In this document: positions 6,775 through 14,783 of the stretch, in pieces | How the letters are laid out: every line of letters begins with the position of its first letter | How positions within the stretch are numbered: position 1 is the stretch's first letter | Source of the DNA: Stomatobaculum longum | Lineage (GTDB): Bacteria; Bacillota; Clostridia; Lachnospirales; Lachnospiraceae | NCBI GenBank assembly: GCA_905370385.1 | Contig: CAJPKN010000029.1 | Coordinates: forward strand, 1 to 14,783 | Direction: 5' to 3' | DNA length: 14,783 bases | Made by a program: the position numbers and the translations under genes | The notes under the pieces: generated by a model | Told to the model about the DNA's origin: nothing | Databases searched by the model: none | Seen by the model: only the letters and a program-made list of their open reading frames with translations

Positions 6775-9536
6775 AGCCCTTGCAATTGACACTCAGAGCG
6801 TTCGGCCCCTACGCGGGGGAGACGACCATAGACTTTGAGCGCTTCGGCGGCGCCGGACTCTATTTGATTACCGGAGACACCGGCGCGGGGAAGACCACCC
6901 TCTTTGACGCGCTGAGCTTCGCTCTCTACGGGGAAGGGAGCGGCGCCTTCCGTAAGCCTGAAATGTTGCGTTCGAAGTACGCCGCCCCGGAGCAAAAAAC
7001 GGAAGTTTTGCTTCGCTTCGAGGACAAGGGGGCGGTCTACGAGGTGCGGCGTACGCCGAGCTATCTACGCCCGGCAAAGCGCGGCAAGGGCGAGGCCCAA
7101 CAGCTCGCGGAAGCGGAGTTACGGCTTCCGGACGGGAGCGTCAAGACCAAGGTAAAAGAGGTCAACGAAACGCTCGAGGACATACTCGGTTTAAACCGCG
7201 AGCAGTTTTTGCAGACCGCGATGATTTCGCAGGGAGAGTTTTTGAAGCTGCTGCTCGCAAGCACGGAGGAGCGGCAGAAAATTTTTCGGAAAATTTTCCA
7301 CACCGAGCGCTTTGCGGGTCTGCAGGACTTCTTAAAAGCCGAGAGCAACGCCTATGAGCGGGAATATGAGCTGCTCGAACAAAAGCGGCGGAACTACCTG
7401 GAGCGTCTGCAGCTGGAAGGCGAGGCGGAAGCGCTTCGGCAGGCCGTGCTGCGCAGAGAGCGCCCGACAGAGGAACTGCTGTCTCTTCTGCCCGCTTCGC
7501 TTTCGGCGCTCGAACTGGAAAAGAACGAGGCCACGGCGCTTCGAGAGGCAAAAAATGAGGAGATTTCGGAGCTCTCGGCGGCAATCGTGAGAGCGGAGGC
7601 CTCGGAGCAGCGCGCGCGTCTTCACAGGGAGAAAGAAGCCGAGCTCCTTCGGGGGCGGGCAGCGCTCACGGAACAGCGCGAAGCGCTGGCACGCATTCGG
7701 CGGGAAATCGAGGAAAAGACGGCGCGCTGGGAAGAGCTGCCGGCTTACCGCGCTCTCCTGCCGAAGTACGAAGAGTTTGCCCGCACAAGTGCCGCGCGCG
7801 CGGCGCAGGAAGTGTGCGTCAAAGAGGGCGAAAAAGCCTTACGGCGCGCAGCGGAGAGCTTGCATGCGGCGGAGGAGCTGCTCAACAAAAGTCGAGCGGA
7901 GAGCCGAGAACTCGCCGATGCCGGAGCGGCACTTGCGCGCTGCGAGGCAAAGGCGAGCGAGCTCAAAGAGCGCAGTCTCCTGCTTTCCTCCGTGCAGCGG
8001 AAAATCAAGGACTATGCGGATTGTTTTCATGAGGGGAAACAGGCGCAGGGTGTATTCTTAAAAGAGCGTGAGGCTTACGAGCAGGCAGAGCTGGCTTACG
8101 GGAAGGCCTATCGGCTCTTTCTCGCGGGACAGGCAGGCCTGCTTGCGGAGGAACTGGAGGCGGGAAGCCCCTGTCCGGTCTGCGGCAGCACGGAGCACCC
8201 GAAGCCCGCGGAAAAGCCGCGGGAAACCCCGAGCGAGGCGGAATTAAAACAGCTCGAAGAGGCGCGGAAGCATTGCCAAGAGAGGGCGGAGCGCGCGGCA
8301 AAGCAGCACAGCGCTCTCAAGGAGAGACTCAGTCAGCAGAAGCAACAGCTGAGAGAACAGGCGGCCAGGCTCTTTCCGGAGACGGACTTCCGGGAACTGG
8401 ACCGCAGCGCAAAAGCGGAACAGGAGTGCTTAAAGCGAGCAACAGCCGAGAACGAGGCGCTGCTCACGCAGTGCGGAAAGCGAGAGGCACGCAGGAGAAC
8501 ACTCTCGGAAGCTTTGCCCGGCATCGAGAAGGCTGCGGCAGAGCGCCTTTCGGAACAGGGCGCCGCAAACGAGGCACTTGCGGCGGCGAGGCAGAGCCTG
8601 GAAGGCTTAGTTGCCGCGGAAGCGGCGGAGCGTAAGCAGCTTCCGGCGGAGGATATCGAAGTCCTGCGGGAGAGAATACGGCTCCTCGAGAGCGAGCAGC
8701 GTTCCGCGCGGGAGGCCGAGCAGAGCCTTGCGGAGAAAACGGCCGCGGCCGAGCAGGCCCTGAGTCGTGCGGAGGGCGAGCTTAAGGCTCTGGCCGCAGC
8801 GGAAGGCAAGGAAGAAAGTTCGGTGACGGCAGCGGAACTCAAAGAGAAAAAGCTTGCCTTTGAGGCAGCGCGTGCCGTGCTCTCCGAGCGCACGGAAGTC
8901 CTTGGGGCGCGGCTCGGCAATAACCGAGAGACCCTGGAGCGACTTGGGACGCTGGAAAAAGAGCGCAGCGTATTGCTACAGCGCTTGCAGGCGGCAAAGA
9001 GCCTCGCGGACACCGCGAGCGGCCAACTTTCCGGACAGGATAAAATCATGTTGGAAACCTACGTGCAGCTCGATTATTTTGAGCGCATGCTGCTCCGCGC
9101 GAACATACGCCTCATGGAGATGACGGAGGGGCGCTATGAATTGGTGCGGAGTAAGGAGGCCGAGAACAAGAGGTCGCAGTCCGGTCTCTCGCTCGATGTT
9201 GTGGATCACTACAGCGGCAGTGAGCGCAGTGTGAAGAGTCTTTCCGGCGGCGAATCCTTTCAGGCCTCTCTCGCTTTGGCGCTCGGTCTCTCGGACACGG
9301 TACAGGAGGAAGCGGGCGGCATACGCCTCGACGCGATGTTCATCGATGAGGGCTTCGGCACCTTGAGCGAGGGAGCGCTCCGTGCAGCCCTGAATACCCT
9401 CTTGGAACTTGCGGCGGGACAGCGCCTGGTCGGTGTGATTTCGCACGTTCCGGAATTGAAGGAAAAAATCGAGCGCCAGATTCGCATCCGGAAACAGGCG
9501 GACGGCGGCAGCTCGGCGGAAATCATACTGCCCTAG
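6771..9536 (+). CDS. sbcC: SbcC, SMC-like ATPase subunit of the SbcCD complex
   Basis: Rad50-type ATPase that partners SbcD in processing hairpins and broken ends during replication and repair. It is 921 residues, within the usual 850-1,150 range. The N-terminal half-site has the Walker A motif GDTGAGKTT (35-43) and the Q-loop region MISQGEFLKLLLA. Two long charged Glu/Ala/Arg/Lys-rich coiled-coil arms flank the zinc hook CPVC (468-471), which should dimerise two SbcC molecules through a shared zinc ion. The C-terminal half-site has the ABC signature LSGGES (about 824-829) and Walker B LDAMFIDEGFG (about 853-863). The start overlaps the sbcD stop by four bases, with GGAGG seven bases upstream, fitting equal production of the two subunits. 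Many spurious reading frames on the other strand come from its GC- and repeat-rich coiled-coil codons. Confidence 0.97.
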   Translation: MKPLQLTLRAFGPYAGETTIDFERFGGAGLYLITGDTGAGKTTLFDALSFALYGEGSGAFRKPEMLRSKYAAPEQKTEVLLRFEDKGAVYEVRRTPSYLRPAKRGKGEAQQLAEAELRLPDGSVKTKVKEVNETLEDILGLNREQFLQTAMISQGEFLKLLLASTEERQKIFRKIFHTERFAGLQDFLKAESNAYEREYELLEQKRRNYLERLQLEGEAEALRQAVLRRERPTEELLSLLPASLSALELEKNEATALREAKNEEISELSAAIVRAEASEQRARLHREKEAELLRGRAALTEQREALARIRREIEEKTARWEELPAYRALLPKYEEFARTSAARAAQEVCVKEGEKALRRAAESLHAAEELLNKSRAESRELADAGAALARCEAKASELKERSLLLSSVQRKIKDYADCFHEGKQAQGVFLKEREAYEQAELAYGKAYRLFLAGQAGLLAEELEAGSPCPVCGSTEHPKPAEKPRETPSEAELKQLEEARKHCQERAERAAKQHSALKERLSQQKQQLREQAARLFPETDFRELDRSAKAEQECLKRATAENEALLTQCGKREARRRTLSEALPGIEKAAAERLSEQGAANEALAAARQSLEGLVAAEAAERKQLPAEDIEVLRERIRLLESEQRSAREAEQSLAEKTAAAEQALSRAEGELKALAAAEGKEESSVTAAELKEKKLAFEAARAVLSERTEVLGARLGNNRETLERLGTLEKERSVLLQRLQAAKSLADTASGQLSGQDKIMLETYVQLDYFERMLLRANIRLMEMTEGRYELVRSKEAENKRSQSGLSLDVVDHYSGSERSVKSLSGGESFQASLALALGLSDTVQEEAGGIRLDAMFIDEGFGTLSEGALRAALNTLLELAAGQRLVGVISHVPELKEKIERQIRIRKQADGGSSAEIILP

Positions 9537-9576
9537 TCCGAAATCGGGAAAAGAAGCTGTCGCAGGCTCTTTCCTA

Positions 9577-9585
9577 TGTTATACT
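9577..9585 (+). promoter_or_regulatory. Extended -10 promoter for the MBL-pyrC operon
   Basis: TGTTATACT combines a TGn extension with TATACT, five of six matches to the -10 consensus. At 17-base spacing the -35 is CTGTCG (three of six). Transcription would start near 9592, about 45 bases before the ATG at 9637. This lies in the 100-base gap after sbcC, where no convincing terminator is seen, so the downstream genes may receive read-through from sbcC as well. Confidence 0.5.
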
Positions 9586-9636
9586 TGCCTTGCTATTGCA
9601 CCGAGGTTTGTCAGAGAAAGTAGAGTATCTGCAGAG

Positions 9637-10395
9637 ATGAAAATCCGTTTTATCGGACATTCCGGATTTTATGTGGAACTGGAAGAGATGAATTTGCTCT
9701 TCGACTATTACCGGGGAGAACTCCCCGAAATCGACCGGAGCAAGCCGCTCTTTGTGTTTGTGAGCCATGCGCATCCGGATCATTTTCAGAGGGAAATCTT
9801 TTCGCTCGCCGAAAAGGCGGACAATGTGGTCTATTTTCTCTCGGACGACATACGCCGCTCCGCGCTGCCGCTTCAGATTCAGGAGAGCGTGCGTCTCTTG
9901 GCGCCCGAGACCGAGACGGAAATTTGCCGTCTCGTGCAGGATGAGACGGGGCGGGAACTCAGGCAGGAGGTCTTTTTGACCGTCAATACCTATCGCTCGA
10001 CCGATGAGGGCGTCGCCTTTTTGATTGACTGCGATGAGGCGCGCATCTACCACGCGGGCGATTTGAACGACTGGCATTGGGAAGAGAATACCGAGGCCGA
10101 GAACAATGTCCAGAGAACGCTGTATCTGGAGGAACTGCGGGAACTAAGAGCCGAGGTCGAGCGGAGCGGGCGTCTGCCCGACATTGCTTTTGTACCGGTG
10201 GATTCTCGGCTCGGGGAGAACTATTGGCGCGGCGCGGACGCCTATATGCGGGAGGTCGGCGCACGCTATCTGATTCCCATGCACCTCTACGGCGATAAAA
10301 CGGTGATTCGGAAACTCCGGGAGCGCAGCGAAGCGCGCGACTACCGGGATCAAATACTTGGCACAGGAGAGGAAGGCGAGGTGTTTTCGCTATGA
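9637..10395 (+). CDS. Metallo-beta-lactamase-fold hydrolase of unknown substrate
   Basis: A 252-residue cytoplasmic metal-dependent hydrolase of the MBL superfamily. HAHPDH (44-49) is the H-x-H-x-D-H metal motif. IYHAGDLNDW (137-146) supplies His139 and Asp142, and IPMHLYGD (213-220) supplies the last metal-binding His216. The compact form with YHAGD and PMH resembles UlaG/YtkL-like members rather than beta-lactamases or RNase J; the beta-CASP domain of RNase J is absent. Substrate cannot be told from sequence. The start is set by the family-like MKIRFIGHSGF, although no clear ribosome binding site precedes it, unlike its neighbours. The stop codon overlaps the pyrC start by four bases (ATGA), so the two are translationally coupled. 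Confidence 0.87.
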   Translation: MKIRFIGHSGFYVELEEMNLLFDYYRGELPEIDRSKPLFVFVSHAHPDHFQREIFSLAEKADNVVYFLSDDIRRSALPLQIQESVRLLAPETETEICRLVQDETGRELRQEVFLTVNTYRSTDEGVAFLIDCDEARIYHAGDLNDWHWEENTEAENNVQRTLYLEELRELRAEVERSGRLPDIAFVPVDSRLGENYWRGADAYMREVGARYLIPMHLYGDKTVIRKLRERSEARDYRDQILGTGEEGEVFSL

Positions 10396-11738
10396 TTATG
10401 TTGCAGGGCGTGCGGCTCCTGGATCCGTCGACTAGGACGGACGGGATACGCGACATTTTGATTGCAGAGGGCAAGATTATTCGTGTCGGCGAGGATCTCT
10501 GGTTGGATGCCTCCCTGATTGCGCGGGCCAAGGGCGAGGTGCTCGAAGTTTTTGACTGTGCGGGTCTCTGCGCGGCGCCGGGTTTTGTGGACGGCCATGT
10601 CCATTTCCGGGATCCGGGCCAGACACACAAGGAAGATATCTTAAGCGGCGCGCGCGCGGCGGCAGCCGGCGGATTTACCTCGGTCGTCTGCATGGCGAAC
10701 ACAATGCCGCCCATCGACAGCGAGGAGTTGATGGTCGAAAATATCCGAAAGGGCAGAAATGCGGCCATCCATGTATACAGTGCTTCCACAATCAGTCAAG
10801 GCATGAAGGGCGAAGCGCTGGTCGATATGAAACTCATGAAAGAGAGCGGCGCGGTCGCCTTCACCGATGACGGCAGACCGCTGACCAATGAGGAGCTGAT
10901 TAAGGAGGCCATGCAGAAGGCACGGCGCTTAAAGCTGCCGCTCTCCTTCCACGAGGAGGATCCGCGCTTTGTGAAAGAGCCCGGTGTGAACAGCGGGCCC
11001 GCCGCGGAGCGCCTCGGTTTAACGGGGGCGGACCGACAGGCCGAGATTGTGATGGTCGAGCGGGACTGCCGCCTCGCGCGGGAACTCGGTGCGGCAATCG
11101 TAATCCAGCACATCAGCGCGAAGGAGTCCGTGGAATCGGTGCGCCGCGCGGTGCAAAACGGCGCGAGGGTCTATGCGGAGGCAACCCCGCACCACTTCTC
11201 TCTGACCGATGAGGCCGTGAGTCTCTACGGCACCAATGCGAAGATGAACCCGCCGCTCCGGAGTGAAGAAGACAGAATGGCCATTGTCCGGGGACTTCAG
11301 GACGGGACGATTGACATGATTGCGACGGACCACGCGCCGCATGCAAAGGCGGAGAAGGACAGACCCTTTACCGAGGCACCGAGCGGCATCATAGGTCTCG
11401 AGACCGCATTTGCGCTCGGCTGTATGAATCTCGTGGAGCCCGGACACTTAACGCTCCTGCAGCTTGTGCAGCGCATGAGCACCGAGGCCGCAAAGCTCTA
11501 TCAGCTGGACGCGGGCAGCATCAAAGAGGATAAGCCGGCGGACCTTACGATTTTCGATCCGGCGCAGAGCTGGGCCTACCTCGTGCCGGAATCCAAGTCC
11601 ACCAATTCGCCCTGGCTCGGGAAAACGCTCCGGGGCAAGGTGCTCTTGACCATATGCGCGGGACACATTGTCTACGAGGACGAGCGTCTCTTTGCGGGCA
11701 GAAAGCTGCCGATCGGCAGCAAGAAAAAAGAACTGTGA
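10392..11738 (+). CDS. pyrC: Dihydroorotase (type I, amidohydrolase family)
   Basis: Cyclises N-carbamoyl-aspartate to dihydroorotate, the third step of de novo pyrimidine synthesis. At 448 residues it is slightly longer than the usual 425-430. Amidohydrolase motifs appear in order: GFVDGHVHFRDPG (64-76, metal-binding His69 and His71, substrate-binding Arg73), MANTMPP (101-107), FTDDG (157-161, with an Asp where a carboxylated Lys bridges metals in other types), FHEED (His187), IQHIS (His240), EATPHHF, and IATDHAPH (Asp313, the catalytic base). These mark an active type I enzyme rather than the inactive pyrB-linked paralogue. Other start: Met3 at 10398. Ribosome binding is weak (GAGG ten bases upstream), which fits coupling to the preceding MBL gene. 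No other pyr genes are nearby. Confidence 0.96.
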   Translation: MIMLQGVRLLDPSTRTDGIRDILIAEGKIIRVGEDLWLDASLIARAKGEVLEVFDCAGLCAAPGFVDGHVHFRDPGQTHKEDILSGARAAAAGGFTSVVCMANTMPPIDSEELMVENIRKGRNAAIHVYSASTISQGMKGEALVDMKLMKESGAVAFTDDGRPLTNEELIKEAMQKARRLKLPLSFHEEDPRFVKEPGVNSGPAAERLGLTGADRQAEIVMVERDCRLARELGAAIVIQHISAKESVESVRRAVQNGARVYAEATPHHFSLTDEAVSLYGTNAKMNPPLRSEEDRMAIVRGLQDGTIDMIATDHAPHAKAEKDRPFTEAPSGIIGLETAFALGCMNLVEPGHLTLLQLVQRMSTEAAKLYQLDAGSIKEDKPADLTIFDPAQSWAYLVPESKSTNSPWLGKTLRGKVLLTICAGHIVYEDERLFAGRKLPIGSKKKEL

Positions 11739-11756
11739 GATGAAAGGAAAGAAGCT

Positions 11757-13394
11757 ATGATCAGTGCAAACGGAATTACCTTCCGCGTCGGAAAGAAGGC
11801 GCTCTTTGAGGAAGTGAACATCCAGTTTACCGAGGGAAATTGTTACGGCCTCATCGGCGCAAACGGAACGGGAAAATCCACTTTCCTGAAGATACTCTCG
11901 GGACAGCTGGAGCCCACCAACGGAAACATTGCGATTACGCCGGGACAGCGTCTCTCCTTCCTCGAGCAGAACCACTTTAAGTACGATGAGTTCACGGTAC
12001 TGGATACCGTCATCATGGGCAATCAGCGCCTCTATGATATTATGCAGGAGAAGGATGCGCTCTACGCGAAGGAGGACTTCACGGATGAGGACGGCATCAA
12101 GGCGGCGGAGCTTGAGAACGAGTTCGCAAACATGAACGGCTGGGATGCGGAGAGCGATGCCGCAAACCTCTTAAACGGCCTCGGTGTGGAGACGGACTAC
12201 CACTACTCGCCGATGAAGGATTTGCCGGGTGCCTTAAAGGTCAAGGTGTTGCTTGCGCGCGCCCTCTTCGGTAACCCGGACATACTCCTGCTGGATGAGC
12301 CGACGAACCACCTGGACCTCGAGGCCATCGGTTGGCTCGAGGAGTTCTTGATTAACTTCGAAAACACCGTCATTGTCGTCTCGCATGACCGCTACTTCTT
12401 AAACAAGGTCTGCACCATGATTGCGGATATCGACTACGGCAAGATTCAGCTCTACACCGGTAACTACGACTTCTGGTATGAGTCCAGTCAGCTCATTGTT
12501 CGCCAGATGAAGGAGGCGAACCGGAAGAAGGAGGAGAAGATCAAGGAGCTCAAGGAGTTCATTCAGCGCTTCTCCGCAAACGCTTCGAAGAGTAAGCAGG
12601 CGACTTCCAGAAAGCGCGCCCTCGAGAAGATTGAGCTCGACGAGATGAAACCCTCGAGCCGTAAATACCCGTTTATCGACTTCCGCCCGAACCGCGAAAT
12701 CGGAAACGAGGTGCTTACGGTCACGAACCTCAGTAAGACCATTGAGGGTGTCAAGGTGCTCGACAACATCAGCTTTACTTTAAACCGCACGGACAAGGTT
12801 GCGCTGGTCGGACCGAACGAGCGCGCAAAGACAGTGCTCTTCCAGATTCTCTCCGGGCAGATGGAGCCGGATTCCGGCGACTATAAGTGGGGCATCACGA
12901 CGACCACGGCATACTTCCCGAAGGACAACACGAAGGACTTTGCCGGCGACGAGACCATCGTCGAGTGGCTCACCCAGTATTCGGAGAACAAGGACGCGAC
13001 CTATGTGCGCGGTTTCCTCGGCCGTATGCTCTTTGCGGGTGATGACGGTGTGAAGAAGGTCTCTGTGCTCTCGGGCGGTGAGAAGGTGCGCGTCATGCTC
13101 TCGAAGCTCATGATTACCGGTGCGAATGTCCTGCTCCTCGACGAGCCGACGGACCACCTGGACATGGAGTCGATCACGGCACTGAACAACGGTCTCATCA
13201 AGTTCCCGGGCGTCCTGATCTTCTCCTCGCGAGATCATCAGATTGTCGAGACGACCGCGAACCGCATCATGGAAATTATCAACGGCAAGCTGGTCGATAA
13301 GATTACGACCTACGATGCTTACCTTGACAGCGATGAGATGGCGAGAAAGCGCTTTACCTATACGGTCAGCGATTCCGACGCGACGGATGACTGA
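11757..13394 (+). CDS. ABC-F family ATPase, YbiT/YkpA-like
   Basis: Soluble protein with two ABC ATPase domains and no membrane part, 545 residues. ABC-F proteins bind the ribosome E site and act on translation; some protect against antibiotics, but the short linker here (about 245-310, basic) fits a housekeeping member. Domain 1 has Walker A GANGTGKST (34-42), Walker B LLLDEPTNHLD and VVSHD with His210. Its signature is degenerate: LPGALKVK (156-163) in place of LSGGEK. Domain 2 has an altered Walker A, GPNERAKTV (352-360), a normal signature LSGGEKVR (438-445), LLLDEPTDHLD, and SSRD (490-493) in place of VSHD. From memory, weakened motifs of this kind occur in YbiT-like proteins, so they may be subfamily traits rather than decay. 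The start at 11757 is preceded by AAAGGAA, 18 bases after the pyrC stop. The name YkpA is possible but not proven. Confidence 0.92.
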   Translation: MISANGITFRVGKKALFEEVNIQFTEGNCYGLIGANGTGKSTFLKILSGQLEPTNGNIAITPGQRLSFLEQNHFKYDEFTVLDTVIMGNQRLYDIMQEKDALYAKEDFTDEDGIKAAELENEFANMNGWDAESDAANLLNGLGVETDYHYSPMKDLPGALKVKVLLARALFGNPDILLLDEPTNHLDLEAIGWLEEFLINFENTVIVVSHDRYFLNKVCTMIADIDYGKIQLYTGNYDFWYESSQLIVRQMKEANRKKEEKIKELKEFIQRFSANASKSKQATSRKRALEKIELDEMKPSSRKYPFIDFRPNREIGNEVLTVTNLSKTIEGVKVLDNISFTLNRTDKVALVGPNERAKTVLFQILSGQMEPDSGDYKWGITTTTAYFPKDNTKDFAGDETIVEWLTQYSENKDATYVRGFLGRMLFAGDDGVKKVSVLSGGEKVRVMLSKLMITGANVLLLDEPTDHLDMESITALNNGLIKFPGVLIFSSRDHQIVETTANRIMEIINGKLVDKITTYDAYLDSDEMARKRFTYTVSDSDATDD

Positions 13395-13402
13395 GGAGAG
13401 CC

Positions 13403-14167
13403 ATGAGCGTAAAGAAAATGATTTCCTGGAACGTAAACGGTCTTCGCGCGGCGGCCGGCAAGACCTTTTTTGACGCGTTCCACGATTTGGATGCGGATAT
13501 CTTTTGTATTCAGGAGTCGAAGCTACAGGAGGGACAGATAGAACTGGACCTCCCGGGCTACTACGACTACTGGAATTATGCGGAGAAGAAGGGCTACTCC
13601 GGCGTTGCCATGTTCACGAAAGAGAAGCCGGTAAACGTGAGCTACGGGCTCGGGATTCCGGAGCACGACAAGGAGGGGCGTGTGATTACCCTCGAGTTTC
13701 CGGACTACTATGTGCTGACCTGCTATACCCCGAATTCGCAGAATGAGTTAAAGCGCCTCGACTACCGCATGGAGTGGGAGGATGCCTTCTTTGCCTATGT
13801 GAAGGGGCTGGATGAAAAGAAGCCGCTCATCTACTGCGGCGATTTAAACGTCGCGCATCAAGAAATTGACTTAAAGAACCCGGCGACCAACCGGAAGAAT
13901 GCGGGCTTTACCGATGAAGAGCGCGCGAAGATGAGTCGCATTTTGGAAAACGGCTTCACGGACAGTTTCCGTTACCTCCACCCGGAGGAGAAAGACGCCT
14001 ATTCCTGGTGGTCCTACCGGATGAAGGCGAGGGAGCGAAATGTCGGTTGGCGCATCGACTACTTTATCGTGTCTGACCGCCTGCGCGAGAAGATACGCGG
14101 GGCCTCGATTCACAGCGAAATTTTGGGCAGCGATCACTGCCCGGTGGAATTGACCATCGATCTTTGA
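13403..14167 (+). CDS. exoA: Exodeoxyribonuclease III (AP endonuclease, Xth family)
   Basis: Cleaves DNA 5' of abasic sites and removes blocked 3' ends in base excision repair; Bacillus ExoA is the close model. The 254 residues match the ExoA length of about 252. Motifs of the endonuclease/exonuclease/phosphatase fold are complete: SWNVNGLRA (Asn10 and Asn12), IQESKLQ with metal-binding Glu38, CYTPNS with Tyr108, CGDLNVAH with Asp147 and Asn149, WRIDYF, and GSDHCPV with Asp243 or Asp244 and the catalytic His next to it. The start has GGAGAG directly after the ABC-F stop codon, with eight bases between genes. It lies in the operon with ABC-F and the GH13 gene, and works on the same abasic-site substrates as Nth at the other end of the window. 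Confidence 0.97.
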   Translation: MSVKKMISWNVNGLRAAAGKTFFDAFHDLDADIFCIQESKLQEGQIELDLPGYYDYWNYAEKKGYSGVAMFTKEKPVNVSYGLGIPEHDKEGRVITLEFPDYYVLTCYTPNSQNELKRLDYRMEWEDAFFAYVKGLDEKKPLIYCGDLNVAHQEIDLKNPATNRKNAGFTDEERAKMSRILENGFTDSFRYLHPEEKDAYSWWSYRMKARERNVGWRIDYFIVSDRLREKIRGASIHSEILGSDHCPVELTIDL

Positions 14168-14181
14168 GGAGGAGAAAAGCC

Positions 14182-14783
14182 ATGGCGCTTGGAGTACAAA
14201 TCGAGAAGGAGGGGATTGCGGTTTCCGTTGTCGCAGAGACAAGACCGACCTTACTGCTCTTTCTGCGAAATGAGGAGGCGCCGCGGCTCTGCGTACCCTT
14301 TCCGGAGGATGCCCGCTTTGGGAAGGTCTACAGTCTGAGACTCGGCTTTCGGGAGCTTCGCGAGGCCGGTTTTCGCGGCGCTGCCCTAAAGAGCGCGGAA
14401 TATCAGTTTGAGGCGGGAGGACAGCGCTTTGCGGATCCGTACGGCAAGAGTTTCAGCGGACACGACAGCTTCGGAAAACCACTCAAGGAAGAAACGGCGA
14501 AGCGCTCGCCGCTCTTTTTGAGCGAGTTCTCCTGGGAGGAGGAAGGCGCTCCGAAGGTAAATCCGCGGGAGCGCGTCATCTACCGCCTGCATGTGCGCGG
14601 CTTTACCGCGGAAAAGAGCAGCGGCGTGATTCAGCGGGGTACCTTTGACGGCATCGCCGAAAAGATACCCTATCTCCGCTCGCTCGGGGTGACAACCCTG
14701 GAGCTTCTGCCTGCGGAGGAGTTTGAGGAACTGCCCTTCGGGGCCGAGCGCGTCAACTACTGGGGCTACGGAAAGACCTTCCA
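14182..14783 (+). CDS. GH13 glycogen-debranching or pullulanase-like enzyme (N-terminal part)
   Basis: The first 200 codons of an alpha-glucan-acting enzyme; the rest lies beyond the window, and the family usually has 600-700 residues. Residues 1-125 form a beta-rich N-terminal domain of the pullulanase/isoamylase type with DPYGK (85-89). The GH13 barrel begins at VIYRLHVRGFT (132-142), then GTFDGIAEKIPYLRSLGVTTLELLP (153-177) and NYWGY (192-196), typical of pullulanase, isoamylase and glycogen debranching enzymes. The catalytic Asp, Glu and Asp lie downstream and cannot be checked. There is no signal peptide, so it should act inside the cell on glycogen or imported oligosaccharides. The start at 14182 has GGAGGAG eight bases upstream, 14 bases after the exoA stop. 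Which debranching activity it has is not settled by this part. Confidence 0.88.
   Translation, partial: MALGVQIEKEGIAVSVVAETRPTLLLFLRNEEAPRLCVPFPEDARFGKVYSLRLGFRELREAGFRGAALKSAEYQFEAGGQRFADPYGKSFSGHDSFGKPLKEETAKRSPLFLSEFSWEEEGAPKVNPRERVIYRLHVRGFTAEKSSGVIQRGTFDGIAEKIPYLRSLGVTTLELLPAEEFEELPFGAERVNYWGYGKTF

Noticed and set aside
8333-9049. 238-codon minus-strand frame opposite sbcC
   Set aside because: Its Ser/Ala/Arg-rich composition is the mirror of the Glu/Ala/Leu coiled-coil codons of sbcC; no ribosome binding site or family motif.
9549-9573. Inverted repeat after sbcC that could be a terminator
   Set aside because: On the plus strand the stem has two central mismatches and no T run follows; on the minus strand a T run follows but no gene is there to terminate.
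1-14783. Search for tRNA, rRNA, CRISPR, transposase, phage or toxin-antitoxin signals
   Set aside because: Nearly every base is in a recognised chromosomal gene and no gap exceeds 150 bases; nothing of these kinds was seen by eye.

Overview
This window is an ordinary stretch of bacterial chromosome. It holds twelve protein-coding genes, two of them cut by the window edges, and almost no spare DNA. The organism is most likely a Clostridia member of the Lachnospiraceae type with fairly high GC (high fifties percent by eye). The reasons are strong GGAGG ribosome binding sites, a DUF4317 protein (a family I associate with Clostridia), a short Bacillus-type glucose-6-phosphate isomerase, a Firmicutes YbiT/YkpA-like ABC-F ATPase and a type I dihydroorotase. 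The genus is not fixed by the sequence. I see no tRNA, rRNA, CRISPR array, insertion sequence, prophage or attachment site.

Layout. (1) 1-1046, minus: acetolactate synthase large subunit, C-terminus off the left edge. It diverges from (2) 1163-3063, plus: endonuclease III (nth) followed 11 bp later by a DUF4317 gene. (3) 3017-3589, minus: shikimate kinase, whose 3' end overlaps the DUF4317 gene tail to tail by 47 bp. (4) 3740-5550, plus: glucose-6-phosphate isomerase and RpiB, joined by a 4-bp ATGA overlap and ended by a strong hairpin terminator at 5565-5605. (5) 5620-9536, plus: sbcD and sbcC, also joined by ATGA. (6) 9637 to the right edge, plus: a metallo-beta-lactamase-fold protein, dihydroorotase (ATGA overlap), an ABC-F ATPase, exodeoxyribonuclease III and a GH13 glycogen-debranching or pullulanase-like enzyme cut by the window end. 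The last four junctions are -4, 18, 8 and 14 bp, so this looks like one operon.

How the genes relate. Several are core metabolism: branched-chain amino acid, aromatic, pyrimidine, glycolysis/pentose-phosphate and glycogen or alpha-glucan functions. A DNA repair theme recurs across three transcription units: Nth and ExoA both act on abasic sites, and SbcCD processes hairpins and double-strand ends. There is no sign that these units form one system.

No dramatic new system is visible. The points most worth a second look are the overlapping divergent -10 boxes and purine-rich leader before nth, the three perfect 12-bp repeats that give Nth a (TEKK)3 tail, a 14-bp perfect palindrome in the aroK/pgi divergent promoter region, a terminator that abuts the sbcD ribosome binding site, the non-canonical ATPase motifs of the ABC-F protein, and two proteins of unknown role (DUF4317 and the MBL-fold hydrolase).
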